64,000 nt of DNA from contig CM035444.1 of assembly GCA_020310875.1 (NCBI GenBank), forward strand, positions 16,006,477 to 16,070,476, written 5' to 3'. The notes under the pieces were generated by a model. That model was not told the origin of the DNA, searched no databases, and worked only from the letters and a program-made list of their open reading frames with translations. Numbering within the stretch: position 1 is the first letter of the stretch; each line of letters begins with the position of its first letter. Made by a program: the position numbers and the translations under genes. The DNA is from Ceratopteris richardii (taxonomy: Eukaryota > Streptophyta > Polypodiopsida > Polypodiales > Pteridaceae). Below, in pieces: positions 52,485 through 64,000 of this stretch.

Positions 52485-53160
52485 TTGATAACTTGTTGCC
52501 AATTTGATCGAAATAGGTTTATGATTGAGTCTTCATGATGTTGGAGATATATTTGATGTTTTTCTCTATCTGGAGGTTGTTGGATACTTATTTACTTATG
52601 CATAACTTGGCTTGATATTTAGTTTGTTGTCTCTCGGAGGAGAAGGTTTATGCATTGACCAGGTGTCAAGAATTGGCAAGAAGTTAAGCACATCTTCTGC
52701 TACTTGAGAGGTATCATGCTATTTGGATCGTTTTAATTGTTTTATCCTAAGGGGTATCATTATTGCTAGATTTACATGCTTTATTTGACTCAGTCTAGGC
52801 TTGTTTTTATGACAATCATGTATCCACCAATGGTTTTTGTTTCATGCTTGGTAGCTCATGCATATCTTGGTTGAGCAAGAGGAAGCCTACTATGGCCACT
52901 TTTAGTTGTGAGGCTTAGTATAGGGGAATTTTCATAGTGACTGTTAAGTGTGTGCTGCTTAGAATCTTTCACAATGTGTGTTGCTATGTTGGTTTTTTTT
53001 CCTAGTGCATCTAAATCGTATTCAAATTGTATCTACTATAAAATGTCTGGTTTTAGTTGGATTGAAGGGCTGTTTTGTTTGCTAACCAAGTGGGTACACT
53101 TTTGATTACTATTGATGACGATTGTTTCTACCTTGAGTTTAATTTTTGAGGATCTTTCAT
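52485..53160 (+). pseudogene. Copia-5 RT end and RNase H, second part
   Basis: It resumes with a degenerate CKPIATPMETGLRLS segment (RLSLHDVGD is clear), then RNase H fragments around SGFCFMLGSSCISWLSK. Stops are frequent. The element fades out near 53130 without an LTR. Confidence 0.65.
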
Positions 53161-53470
53161 ATTGTTCTAATATTAGTTTCTACCTTGACCTTAATCTGAT
53201 GATCCAAAAATTATAGTTAATTTTTAATGATTGATTATAGGTGCCTTACATATTCATTCTATAATGCATTCAAAATTAAATAATTGTAATACTCTAAATC
53301 AATACTAAGATAACAAAACCAGAAAAATATATTTTGAATTGTCCATCAAATTGTCAAACATTAATATATTAGCGTGCCAATGCTTTACACACATATGAGT
53401 AACATGAGTACTTGTGTTTTCATAAGTAGTCCTTATAAAACTTCTAATATTCTTAGGTTAAATTACTTAA
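53161..53470. other. AT-rich spacer, nothing recognised
   Basis: Low-GC DNA with no frame, repeat border or RNA gene that can be supported. Confidence 0.4.
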
Positions 53471-53800
53471 TCCAAAAAAGAAAATTTCCCGCACCTACTC
53501 AGGGATAGGATAAAGTCAAATGTCTCTAAAACATCATTTCTCGATGAAACTCCTTGCTTTTGGAGAGGAGACTCGATGAATGAAGATGTCGATGCAAACT
53601 ATAATTTTAGTTCAAAAATACACACGGAGATCAAAGTACTTGCATATCTTCCCAGCCGCGTACATCTCATATAATGCCCTCCTTCTCTCTCTCTCTCTCT
53701 CTTTCTACATGATGAAACTCCCAAGTGGCCCCTCTCATGAGTGCGAGAAGGCACTCATGTGAGAGCCCAAACATGCAACTCACATAGGGTAGGTTCACAC
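53471..53800 (-). repeat. Probable 3' LTR of a Ty3/gypsy element
   Basis: On the minus strand an AGGGGGTG purine tract (53801-53808) precedes TGTGAACCTACCC. A TATATGAGATG box lies near 53675, close to a CT repeat (53684-53702). It lies just downstream of the gypsy integrase remnant on the same strand. The left border is not defined. Confidence 0.45.
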
Positions 53801-53989
53801 ACCCCCTATAGCTCTTGATGTGTCACCTCAAAAGCAACTATGTAATATCTCCTTCCCCTTAGCTCCTTTTTGTCTTTAAAAATGGTATTGAAAGGTCCTA
53901 ATGAAAGAGACAAACATACTATGATAGGTACTCCCACTAAACCCAATGTATCTAATGTACATGGTCATATCTTTGTGGCATTCCTGTTT

Positions 53990-55090
53990 CATTCCCCTTA
54001 AGAAGAATCTTGGGAAGATAAAGAAAAGATGGGAAACCATCTCTGAAGGGTGCCAACCCTCTTCCATGTAGCACTATCTTTTGAACTATCTTTCCACTTT
54101 ACTAGGGAGTCTTTATATAGGTGACTCCTTGTCTCTTTCTCTTGAGTGCATAGTATCCTCTCATGCTCATGTGGAATAGATTGAACAGAAATAGGCTCTA
54201 CTACCTCACTATCTAGAATGAGGTTGTCAGATGTTGGAGCTCGTAAGCAATCTTTCCTATTCTTGTTAGTATTGGGAATGGTCCACAATACCTAGGAGAT
54301 AGTTTTGCACAAGATCTCATCTTCATGGTTTCAAACCTAAAGGGGACTCAAAGAAAGACTTTTCTCCTACCTCAAAGTTGTTTTCTCTCCTACCTCAAAG
54401 ATATTTTCTCTCCTACCTCAAAGATATTTTCTCTCCTTTGAGGGTAAGCATAGGCTCTAGTCTTGACATGAGCTCTTCTAATGCTTTCCTTAGCAAGCCT
54501 AGGCACATCGTTCATGTCTTCCAAGAAGTCTTTTGCAGTGTGGAGTTTTTGATGCTTCAATCCTACTACATAATGAGCCCTTTGCTGAAATCTGTACATA
54601 AGAATAAATGGATTATGCCTAGTGGAAGAGTGCTTGGCAGTATTATATGCAAACTCTATTATAGGTAAGTATTCTTCTCAATTAGTTTGCCTTTCATTTA
54701 CATATGCTCAAATCATATCTCATAGGATTTGTTATGCCTCTTTGTTCGCCCATCTATATGTGGATGCTCCACCATGTTCATGCTAAGTTAAATATCCAAA
54801 ATCTTGAAGAATTTTCTCCGAAAGTGGCTAGGAAACTTCCTATCCCAATCTAAAACAATGTCTGATGGAAGATTGTACAACTAGTATAGGTTCTCAACAA
54901 ATAACCTAGCCAATGCAGATGTCTTCATTGTACTATGCCTCATAATATTAATCTATCCACTATTTCCAAGATTGAGTCATTCCCTCTTTGTGTCTTCGAT
55001 AATCCTACTATGAAATCCATGAAGATACTGAAATGATGCATGAAAATGCACCACAATGGATTCTCCTTCTTCAGTGCTTCATGGCGATGT
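53990..55090 (-). pseudogene. Ty3/gypsy integrase and chromodomain-like end, decayed
   Basis: The minus strand shows in order an integrase core remnant (SALARLFVENLYLYNLPSD-like, then EHPHIDGRTKR, about 54740-54920), then KDFLEDMNDVPRLAKESIRR (about 54500), a GPF-type CRSCAKLSPRYCGPF block (about 54290) and KEYLVKWKD-like LVKWKDSSKDSATWKRV (about 54060-54110), which resembles a chromodomain tail. Stops and shifts are frequent. RT and RNase H are absent from the window. Confidence 0.7.
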
Positions 55091-55300
55091 CCTCATAGTA
55101 GAGAACTGAGCTCTGAATGCTGCACACAATACTCCGCACAATGCCTGGAGAATATGCAAAAAACACACAGTATATAAAGAGCACAAGCACAAATTTCTTA
55201 GGTGTTATAAATGCGGTCAAACTTATAGTCTGTGGCTGATTGGGCAACTATATGTATCTCAAAATCATCCTGATCACTTCCGAATGATTCTTGCCAAGAT
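55091..55300. other. Boundary between gypsy and Copia-8 remnants
   Basis: No feature is recognised. It probably contains the Copia-8 RNase H end in unreadable form. Confidence 0.3.
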
Positions 55301-58300
55301 TAGACATATATATCCTCACAATTCCCATTGCAAATTCAATGTTTGGTCTTGTAATACCATAGCAAAAATTATACTACCAACAACAGACTGATAAGGAATA
55401 TTGGTCATGAATTCCTTTCCCTCATATGATTTGGGGAAATCATCCTTGCTCATTTTCACATATGTGCGTAGAGGTGTAATCAATGCCTTTCCACCTTGCA
55501 TATTGAACTTGTGAAGTACTTTGGATATGTATTCACTTTGAGACAAGTATGCATATTTTACTCCTATCACGAGTAATGCACATGCCAATATGTTTGGCAT
55601 GCCCTAAATCCTTCATATCAAATGTCTCACTTAACTTCTTTTTCAGAAATGACAACTCATGAGAAGACTTCCCAACAATCAACATATCACTAACATAAAT
55701 ATTTAGCATATCAAGCTTCCATATGAGCATCTCTTTGTCTAGAGACAATGATCCTCATTGCTTTGAAAATAGCCTTGAGACTTCATAAAAGGTACCATTG
55801 TCTAGGGAGTGTTTAAGTCAATATAAGCTCTTCTTTAGCTTACAAGCTAGACTTTCTTTGCCACAAACTACATAATCCTCTTGTTGTTGAACATAGATCT
55901 CATTTGTAAGATCTCCATGCAAGAAAGAAGATTTCACATCCATTTGGGCTAGCTCTAAGTTCTCCATTACAATGAATCCAAGCAACATGTGCAAGGTAGT
56001 CGTCTTGACTACCGGAGAGAAGATTTCCTCAAAATCAATGCCATGTTGTTGCTTAAAAATCCTTTGCAGCAAGTCTTGCTTTATACTTTGGAGAAGCACT
56101 ATCTGATGTGAGTTTCAACTTATATACCCATTTACATGGTAAAGATTTCCTACCCTTTGGCAAAGGTACTAAATCCCAAGTACCATTCTTGTGAATAGAA
56201 TTCAAGTCACTCCTCATGGCACACTCCCACTTGACATGATCCTCTGTCTGCATAGCCTCTTTGTAGCAAGAAGGCTCACCAACATTTGTTAGCATAACAA
56301 AATCCAAACCTAGAACATATCTATCAAGTGGATGTGAGACATGTGCATACTGTCTCAATGGTTGTTGAACATGAACATTTGCAGACCGATATGATTGGAT
56401 ATTCTCTTGAACATCCCTACATATATCATTTTTATGCATGCTAATTGGAGAACTAATATCCCAAAACACCACTCTTCTCACTTCAACCTCCTTGTTTGGT
56501 TGTTTATGCATCTTAAACTCATTGAAAACGATGTCACTACTTCTAATCACTAACCTTGTTTCAGGATCTCATAAGCGATATCCAAATTGAACTTCTCAAC
56601 CATATCCAAGAAAAATGCATTTCTTTGACTTATGATCCAGCTTTTGTCTAAGATTCTTGGGTATATGAACATGCACTTCACACCCAAAAAACTCAAAGAT
56701 GATCATAATATGGAGGCTTCCCCGTCCATAACTCTCGTTCCACTTTAGCAATACTAGGTAAAAGATTAATCACGTGAACTATAGTCAACACTTCTTCTAC
56801 CCAAAAGACTTGTGGAAGGTTTGCATGATGTAGCATAAAAACTACTCTATCATGAATAGTTCTATTCATCCTTTTAGCTATACCATTTTGTATTGGCATA
56901 TAAGGAGCTCTAAACTCTCTACGAATTCCTCTAGATTGACAAAAAAGGTTGAATTCATGTGAGGTATACTCACCCCCATTATCTGAACATAAATCCTTGA
57001 GTTTAGTTCCTTTTTAGTCTCAACCGAAGCAAGACATTTTTTGAAGGTAGGGAATACCTCATCCTTGGATTTGATAGGGTATATCTAGAATTTTCTAGTA
57101 GCATAGTCTATGAAAGTGAAAAAGTAAAGAGAACCACTTGATGACCTTGTGACCATAGGATGACACACATATGTATGAACAAGATCTTAAGGCTGAATTG
57201 AATAGTCAATGTGCATCTTATGCACATTCTTAGTTTGCATTCCATATTGGCAATGCTCATAGAATGAAAAATCAAAGAAAGATAACATAGGTAAGTAGCC
57301 AAAATGAGAAAAAAATTCCATTCCACTATGAGATATGTGGCTTGAATGGTCATGCCAAATACAAGCCATATGTTGTTCAATAACAACTAATAAGTGTTCT
57401 TTCTTTGATACAAATAAAAATTAAAGTGAGCCAACTTTTCTTGCTTTTGAAATAATCATATTTCCCTTTGATATATGAAAGGACTTAGCATAGAAAACCA
57501 TCTTGTACCAAGGTTGTAAAGTTGACCAACTGACATCAAACTATGTGATAACTTAGGTACATGGCATATATTATGCATAATGAATTTGGAATCGTCAATG
57601 AACTGCACAAACAAATCTCTAATCCGGACAATGTCACATTGGTAAGAGTCACTAAGTCTCACAATACCAAGAGACTTTGCTGCAAAAGTAGAGAAACATT
57701 CTCTATGTGGTGTCACGTGGACTTCTTTTCCTTCTTCTTTCTCCTACCACATTGTTGATTCTTTCCTTGATAAGAGTCATAAACATTTTATGCATCTCCA
57801 GTATGAGTACCAACCATATACATTCTATGGATCTCCTCACTCAAGAGTGCTCGACATATGTTGTCATAGACTAGCCTATCAGGAGGCACACTATTGCCAA
57901 TATCTGTGCAAAATGTATCTCATGATGATGGCAAGGTGCATAACAAAAAGACTGCTTTCATTTCATTGTCCATCTCCATTTTTTGAGCCTATAATTGAGA
58001 GAATATAGCATCAAAATCATTTAGATGAGAAGCAACACTATCTGTGTCCTTCATGCGAAGGTCATATAACTTTCTCATCAGTTACAATTTATTTTATGTC
58101 GTTTCTTTTTCATATGTATTGCATAACTTCTTCCAAAGCTCCTCCTCACTTTCATAGTCCAATACTATAAAGTAAACATTATATGCTAGGTGCAATTGAA
58201 TGGTAGACCTAGCCATTTCATCCAACTCATCCCAATCACCTTCATCCATGTAAGTAAGCTTCTTTGAGATTCCATTTTGTGGCTTCCATTGCCTCCTCTA

Positions 58301-58459
58301 AATGAGCACATTTTTAATTTGATTCTTCCATAGATCAAAGTTTGTGCCATCAAATTTTTAGATCTCAAAATGGTCTTTTCCCTACAAGTTATAGCTCCTC
58401 CTGGGAACACTAGCACTAGATCGTAATCCACCAGACGTGCTTGAGATCTTTGATGCCAT
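55301..58459 (-). pseudogene. Copia-8 gag-pol, heavily decayed
   Basis: Gag starts at ATG 58459 (MASKISSTSGGL) with KFDGTNFDLWKNQIK. The protease region has TPHRECFSTFAAKSLG and SLMSVGQLYNLG (57460-57710), without a visible DSGA. Integrase pieces follow at 56690-57390, including QNGIAKRMNRTIHDR. The RT has FEEIFSPVVKTTTL, QMDVKSSFLHGDLTNEI (about 55930) and IYVSDMLIVGK (about 55680), where the catalytic YVDD is YVSD. The last part has SVVGSIIFAM. At least ten frame breaks are present. Its family is near Copia-1 (MKDLGHAKHIG versus MKDLGEAEHIL). Confidence 0.8.
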
Positions 58460-59565
58460 GATGATAGAGAACTAACTAGAATGATAATGGAGCCAAAAGA
58501 GTCCAAACACCACTAAGGCTCAAAAAAGGATGACCAAGTGTTAGATTCTAGGAAAAATTCAACAATCTCCCAAAAAAAATGGATTAATGAACATTAATGT
58601 CCAACTAAAAAGATTATGTTAGAATTAATGTACTCACATCAATAAGTATATCAAGGAGTAAATCAACCATTGTATGGTTGACAAAACCATAAAATTTGGA
58701 AAAAGTTTGCCAGAGTCATCTTTGCAAAATGAGCATATGACAAGTGTCAAAATTGTTACACTTATGTGTACCTTGAGTAGCTTTGATGTGAATATTTTCC
58801 CCATACATGGGAACTTTTACATGATGGTCAAAGGTGTATGAATTAATGATGTCAACAATTTGAAATAAGACCTCTCGATATCAGAATGAAGTAAGTAGAT
58901 AGTTGATCTTAGAGTTTTGCATCTTCTAGATGTGATGGTAGCAATCATGAGATATAAAAATTCACATGAAATCTAAGGTTCAAGACGGTTTCCTTTGCAT
59001 GAGATCACCTCTCCTCAAGCGGTGAGTTCCATGAGGAGCACTTATGTGACTATGAGATCTTCTAGGACTTGAAGCTTCATAGCTCTTGGTCCTTGATATC
59101 CATGATAAAACTAGAAAGAGTTTCTAGTATATCTAGGCATGGAATCAAGGGTATGATTCTCATGATGGACTTTGTTCCACTTTTGATTATGATGATGATC
59201 CTTTTTTGTGGGATGGTGATTGTGGAAGTTTCGCAACCAACTTATTTTCAGTTTGTAGGGCATTTGAATACCATGTGATCATGATCTCTGTTATGCATTC
59301 CTCAAGTATCTTTGATTTGAACCTTTTCTCTATGCATGGGCACTTTTACTCTAGTGGTGCCTAGATGTTTTTATTTCATGTTACGATTCATTCATATGTG
59401 GTGGTAATTTGTACTTAGGGATATTATTAAGCTCTTACTTCAATTTAGTTCATCATCAATAGAGAGAGCTATTCTAGCCATCTGCCTTCTCAATGTGTCT
59501 TGCCTATTTTTTTTCTCCTTGTGTGTGCTTCTCGTGTGTCTCTCTCACTTCTACACACATCCAAT
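58460..59565. other. Adjacent LTR-like DNA of Copia-8 (-) and Copia-9 (+)
   Basis: The Copia-8 5' LTR appears to begin with TGTTAG at 58539, next to a degenerate primer site (ACTTGGTCATC). The Copia-9 5' LTR ends CCAATA near 59565. The border between them is not resolved. A similar motif with CATGGG(A/C)ACTTTTAC appears at about 58803 and 59336, which may be a shared LTR segment. No coding frame is supported. Confidence 0.45.
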
Positions 59566-62500
59566 AGTGGTATTAGAGAAGGTTAAGATCCTTCTCAAGT
59601 TTCGATTTTTCACATTGCAATGCATGCACTTTTAAAAGTGCAAATTGACTTCAAAGCATAGAAGAGTGATTTTCAATTGCCAAGAAGCATTTCCAACAAT
59701 CACACTTGGTTTTTTCCTCATTTTGAAGCCATTTGTGCAGTCATAATCATCATTAGAGTGATGGATTGTGAGCTAGAATTTTATCATTCAATTCAGCTTT
59801 AATTGAAGTAACGATCTTATCACATACTTGCTCTTTAGTGAAATGGCGAGAAGCAATGAATTGTTTGGCATGTTTCAACCTGAAACTAAGCTTGATGGGA
59901 TCAACTACCCAATGTGTTGTTACATGATGAAACATGTTCTTGTTGCAAAACGACTATGGAACATAGTGGAAGATGTAGATCAAAGATCCATAGGTTCTTC
60001 TACTTCATAGTCTACTATCACAGATGGCTTCTTATTCAAGTATAGTAGTGACTCCTCCACCTAGATAGGAGCATTTTAGATGGAAAGGAAAAGATTCTCA
60101 AGCTCATTTATTGATTGTGCTTTGTGTGAAGCATCATACAATTCCATATATTCATTCATGTTCTACATCAAGACAAGAATGGGATACTCTTTCTTCTTTG
60201 TATGCCATGTGTAACAAAGCACGTGCTGCATACTTGAGAAAGAAACGTAAGGATGTATGTATGGATGAAAATGAATATGTGGATGTGTATGTGACATGCA
60301 TCAATGTCCTTAGAGAGAAATTGGAAAACATATATGAGATTATTCCGGATGCATCACTCATCTCTACGTTGTTGAAAGGATTACTAGAATCTTTTCAAAG
60401 CTTTGCCACTACACTATGTTTGGTTGCAAAAGGGAATCCACATATGTATGCATTTGATGAGGTGTGTATCTTCGTTTGCAAGAAGAGCAATCTAGCATGA
60501 ATAGGATTGGTTTGATTGAGGGAACACAAGCACTTGCTATCCCACAAAAAGGGAAAATAAAGTATGGTTCAATTTTGGGTTCAACAAAACCAAAGCCTCA
60601 ACTTTCCTCTTCCACTCATTCCTCTAATGATGCTAATTTGCAAAAGAAAGAAGATATGCAAATATTCCCAAAAGGTTGATCATATTATTAGTGAGTGCAG
60701 AAAGCTTGCTATGCATAATGAAAAGGAGTCCCGCATGTCTATTGGTGAAAATTCTTCAAATGCAAAGAATGATGAAGCCAACATGACTCAAAATTTTTGG
60801 GAATGTGTTGTTACATGTCATGATGATGTATCATTGCATTTTAAATGTATGGTTGTGAGTGAGGCTGATTCCGGTTTGTTCTCTGATAGTGGTGCTTCAA
60901 AGAACATAACTTCATGCAAAAGGTTTTTTGCATCTTTGAAATATGCACACAAAGGAGGACATGTGGTGTGTGAGAACATTGCCTCTTGTCCTAACATTGG
61001 AGTAGGAGAAATTGAGTTTACAGCTTCAAATGGAGATGTGATTCTCTTGAAAAATGCATTGTATGTACTCAATATCAAGAAGAACCTAACTTTAGTTCCA
61101 TTGATTTCCAAAGTTGGGCTTCATGTACACTTTTTTGATGATAAGTATACGGTTCATGATTTTAGTAATGGTGATATTATTGTGATGTCTGGTACATTAT
61201 GTAATGGTTTGCTTCACTTGGATACATACAAGAGGGCTTCCTCAAATGCCTTGGTTGCTCATACGTCTTCCATGGCTAAAATGGAGCTTTGACATACTCG
61301 TTTTGGTCACTTGAACTTCAATAATTTGCTTTACATGCAAAAGATGGACATTGTTATTGGTTTGCCAACACTTGAATCCATTCAAAAGCATGCATGTGAA
61401 AGTTTCAGTCTTGGAAAAATGCATCGTGCTTATTTTCCAAAAGATAGTCATACACATACTACAAGAAAATTGTAGCTTGTTCATAGTGATGTATGTGGTC
61501 CGTTCAAGACTCCATCTTTTGGGAAGCATGTATTTTTTTAACTTTCATTGATGATGCTACTCGGCATACATGGGCGTATCCTATGAAAGCAAATAATGAG
61601 GTATTTTCTTGCATCAAAGCATTTTTAGCTATGGCTAAAAATTTTTCTTGAAACAAGCTTTTGACTCCACACACAAATCATGGTGGTGAATACATGTCAC
61701 ATGAGTTTAATGCTTTTCTTTGTGAAAGAGAAATTTCACACCAATGTACGATGCCATATACACCTTAGCAAAATGGTCTTGTTGAGCATAAAAATAGAAC
61801 ACTCCTTGAAATGGCATGATGTTTGATTAAAGGAAAGTGGCTTCCTGACAAGTTTTAGATGGACGCAGTCATGTGTGCAAACTATTTGGTGAATCGCTAT
61901 TCTACAAAAGCATTGAGAGTCATCACTCCTTATGAGGCTTGTGATGTCATATGTTCTTATGCCATCACAACAACATCACAAACTTAATGAAAAGGCAAAG
62001 AAATGTATATTTGTTGGTTCTAGTGTTGAAAGTAAGGGATATCATTTATACCATCCATCGATGAGCATAATTATTGTGAATCGAAATGTGATGTTTGCTG
62101 AAAATTCAGTTTTCCCTCTACTTGAATGCAAAAAATATCCACCAATTAGATCACAAGATGTGTTTGATACACTCATGCCTTTGTTCCAAAGTGGTGCACT
62201 TGACTATGGCTACGTAGAGTAGCCAAGTAAGGCTCAAAAGGCTGAAGAATTCCAACAAAATGGAGCTAAAAATGCAGAGAATTTTACAGCCAAACATGAC
62301 TGATTTTTTAGTAAAAAATGGTTGGAACTACTGGAAATTTCTAACCACATATGGCTGAGCATTTACGTCAAAATATGGCTGAAAAGGAGCATGAAGTTCA
62401 GCCCATGCGTGATATACATGTTGATGATGTATTACGTAATGAACACATGTATATCAAGAGTGCACTAAGTATGCCAAAGGGGCTGAAACAAACTTTGCAG

Positions 62501-64000
62501 GACAACAAATTGAGTGCACCTTTACTTGGTAGAACAAGATTAAGCGCTCACCATGCATCAAGTAATTGTGTGTATTATTCTCTTATTGCAACAACATGTA
62601 ATGAAGAGCCACTTACTTTTGAAGATGCATGTGACAATCCACATTGGATGAGCGCTATGCAATCAGAAATGGATTCCATACATAGGAATGGTACTTGGGA
62701 GTTATGTGAATTGTGAAAAGGAAAAAGTGGCATCGATACAAGGCGGGTTTACAAGATTAAGAGAAAGTCAGATGGCAACATTGATGGCTACAAAGTTAGA
62801 TTGGTTGCCAAATGAAATTTGCAACAATATGGCATTGAATATGAGGAAACTTTTGCACCTACTTCACGCATGACTACCATTCATACCGTGGTTGCATTTT
62901 TTTCCCAAGGAGATTGGACATTTGCAAGAAGAGGTTTATATGAAACAATGTCCTAGATTTTCCATGGAAGGGCAAGAGCATATGGTTTGTCGCTTGCATA
63001 AAACCTTGTATGGTCTCAAGCAAGCTCCATGTGCATGGTATGAGAAAATCCATAAGCACTTTATTGCTCTTGGCTTCACATGTACTCCAATAGAAAGCAC
63101 ACTTTTTGTACATAATGATGGGGTTGATCTTACTGTGCTTGTTCTTTTATGTTGATGACATACTCTTGAGTGGGTCATGTGATGCAAAACTTGACATCCT
63201 TATGGCTGATTTGCAACATAATTTTGATGTCACTTGTCATAGTCTTTTGAGCTACTAGCTTCACATCTAGTTTGTTTCTGTTGAGGGGAGAATTGTTATG
63301 CATCAAGCAAAGTATGTCAAAAAAGTACTTCAACATTTTGACATTGAGGATTGCAAGCCAATTTTTACAACAATTGAGATAGGATTTAAGTTTTGTGTTG
63401 AGGATTCCAGTGATACATTTGACACTTTGCTTTCATTAGCAAGCTGTGGGATGTCTTATATATGCATGCAACACAAGGCCTGATATATAGTATGCAATTT
63501 CTCAATTTAGTCGATTCATGCATAGCCCTGATGCTAAGCATTGGTAAGTGGTGAAACATATGTTTAGATATCTCAAAGGCACTTTGAGTTTAGATCTCCT
63601 TTATGGTATATATGTTTAGTGATACTTGCATGCTTTTTACAGATAGTGATTGGTTTGGTTGTTATGATACTCATGCATCCACTAGTGGTAATTGCTTTTT
63701 CCTCAGATAATCATGCATATCTTGGTTGAGTAAGAAGCAACCTACAATGAGCACACCAAGTTGTGAAGCTGAATACAAGATAATTTTCATAGTTATAGTG
63801 GAGTGTATATGACTAAGATGCCTATTGATGCATCTTTGCATGGAGATCCTACACATATGCTCACTAATAGTCAGAGTGCATTGGTTGTTGCACGAAACCA
63901 AGTGTTTCATGCATGGACAAAACATATTAAGGTGCATTATCACTATGTGAGAGAGTGCCTTCATGCATGAAATATTTATTTGGTATATGTTGTGGAGATG
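59566..64000 (+). pseudogene. Copia-9 gag-pol, decayed, runs off the window
   Basis: A primer site GTGGTATTAGAGA (59567-59579) is followed by ATG 59843 (MARSNELFGMFQPETKLDG). Gag pieces include YLRKKRKDVCMDENEY, and a knuckle CKYSQKVDHIISEC whose second Cys is Ser (about 60650). The protease DSGASKNITS is intact (about 60885). Then come HTRFGHLNFNNLL, HSDVCGPFKTPSFGK, integrase fragments to 61960, an RT with TLYGLKQAPCAWYEKIH (about 63010) and YVDDILLSG (about 63155, after a frameshift), and RNase H pieces with SKKQPTMSTPSCEAEY (about 63740). It is the same family group as Copia-5 and 6. The 3' LTR is beyond the window. Confidence 0.8.

Larger units (their letters stand above)
43422..53160 (+). 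mobile_element. Copia-5, decayed LTR element split by Copia-6
   Basis: The 5' LTR is at 43422-43654, the primer site at 43656-43667, then gag and pol to 47344. Copia-6 follows, then the rest of RT/RNase H from 52480 to about 53130. No 3' LTR was found; the right end is approximate. Gag and Pol match Copia-6 closely, so both are one family in opposite orientations. Confidence 0.82.

Overview
This is plant nuclear DNA made almost entirely of transposable elements. The evidence is Copia LTR retrotransposons primed by the initiator-Met tRNA (TTGGTATCAGAGC sites), hAT transposases with GT-AG introns, very long AT and GA microsatellites, and the last exon of a plant ALP1-like gene. The species cannot be read from the sequence. 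A large-genome land plant, possibly a fern or another non-angiosperm, is a guess.

Positions 1-36249 form one nested stack whose order can be read from target-site duplications (TSDs). A minus-strand Copia (called Copia-3 here) was opened twice. One insertion is hAT-A (2172-16638, TSD TTTATGAG), which itself received Copia-1 (5081-11055, TSD GCATG) and hAT-B (12501-16096). The other is Copia-2 (16675-33287, TSD GTATA). Copia-2 contains MITE-C (20176-29356, TSD GTCAGTTC). MITE-C contains hAT-D (20452-28698, TSD GTGTGATG). hAT-D contains a LINE (about 20870-25089) lodged in its GA tract. The 3' LTR of Copia-2 also holds MITE-D2 (31629-32742, TSD CTATATAA). On the right, Copia-3 abuts the truncated LTR of a coding-free Copia-like element, Copia-4, whose other LTR holds MITE-C2 (35485-36147, TSD ATGTGGAG).

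Positions 36250-43421 hold the only likely host gene: the terminal exon (37158-38185) of a PIF/Harbinger-derived ALP1-like protein. It is followed by unannotated DNA with small duplications and by a satellite array of roughly 155-bp units (41070-43416).

Positions 43422-64000 are retrotransposons again. Copia-5 (+) is split by an antiparallel Copia-6 of the same family (47345-52479). Then come a decayed Ty3/gypsy integrase end (-), a decayed Copia-8 (-), and a decayed Copia-9 (+) that runs off the window.

Most coding regions are broken. Three stand out as open. The hAT-B transposase has four exons that join in frame to 739 codons. The LINE polyprotein is open for 1238 codons behind a single TAG. 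The ALP1-like exon keeps a DDE triad. Element names (Copia-1, hAT-A and so on) are labels for this window, not database names.
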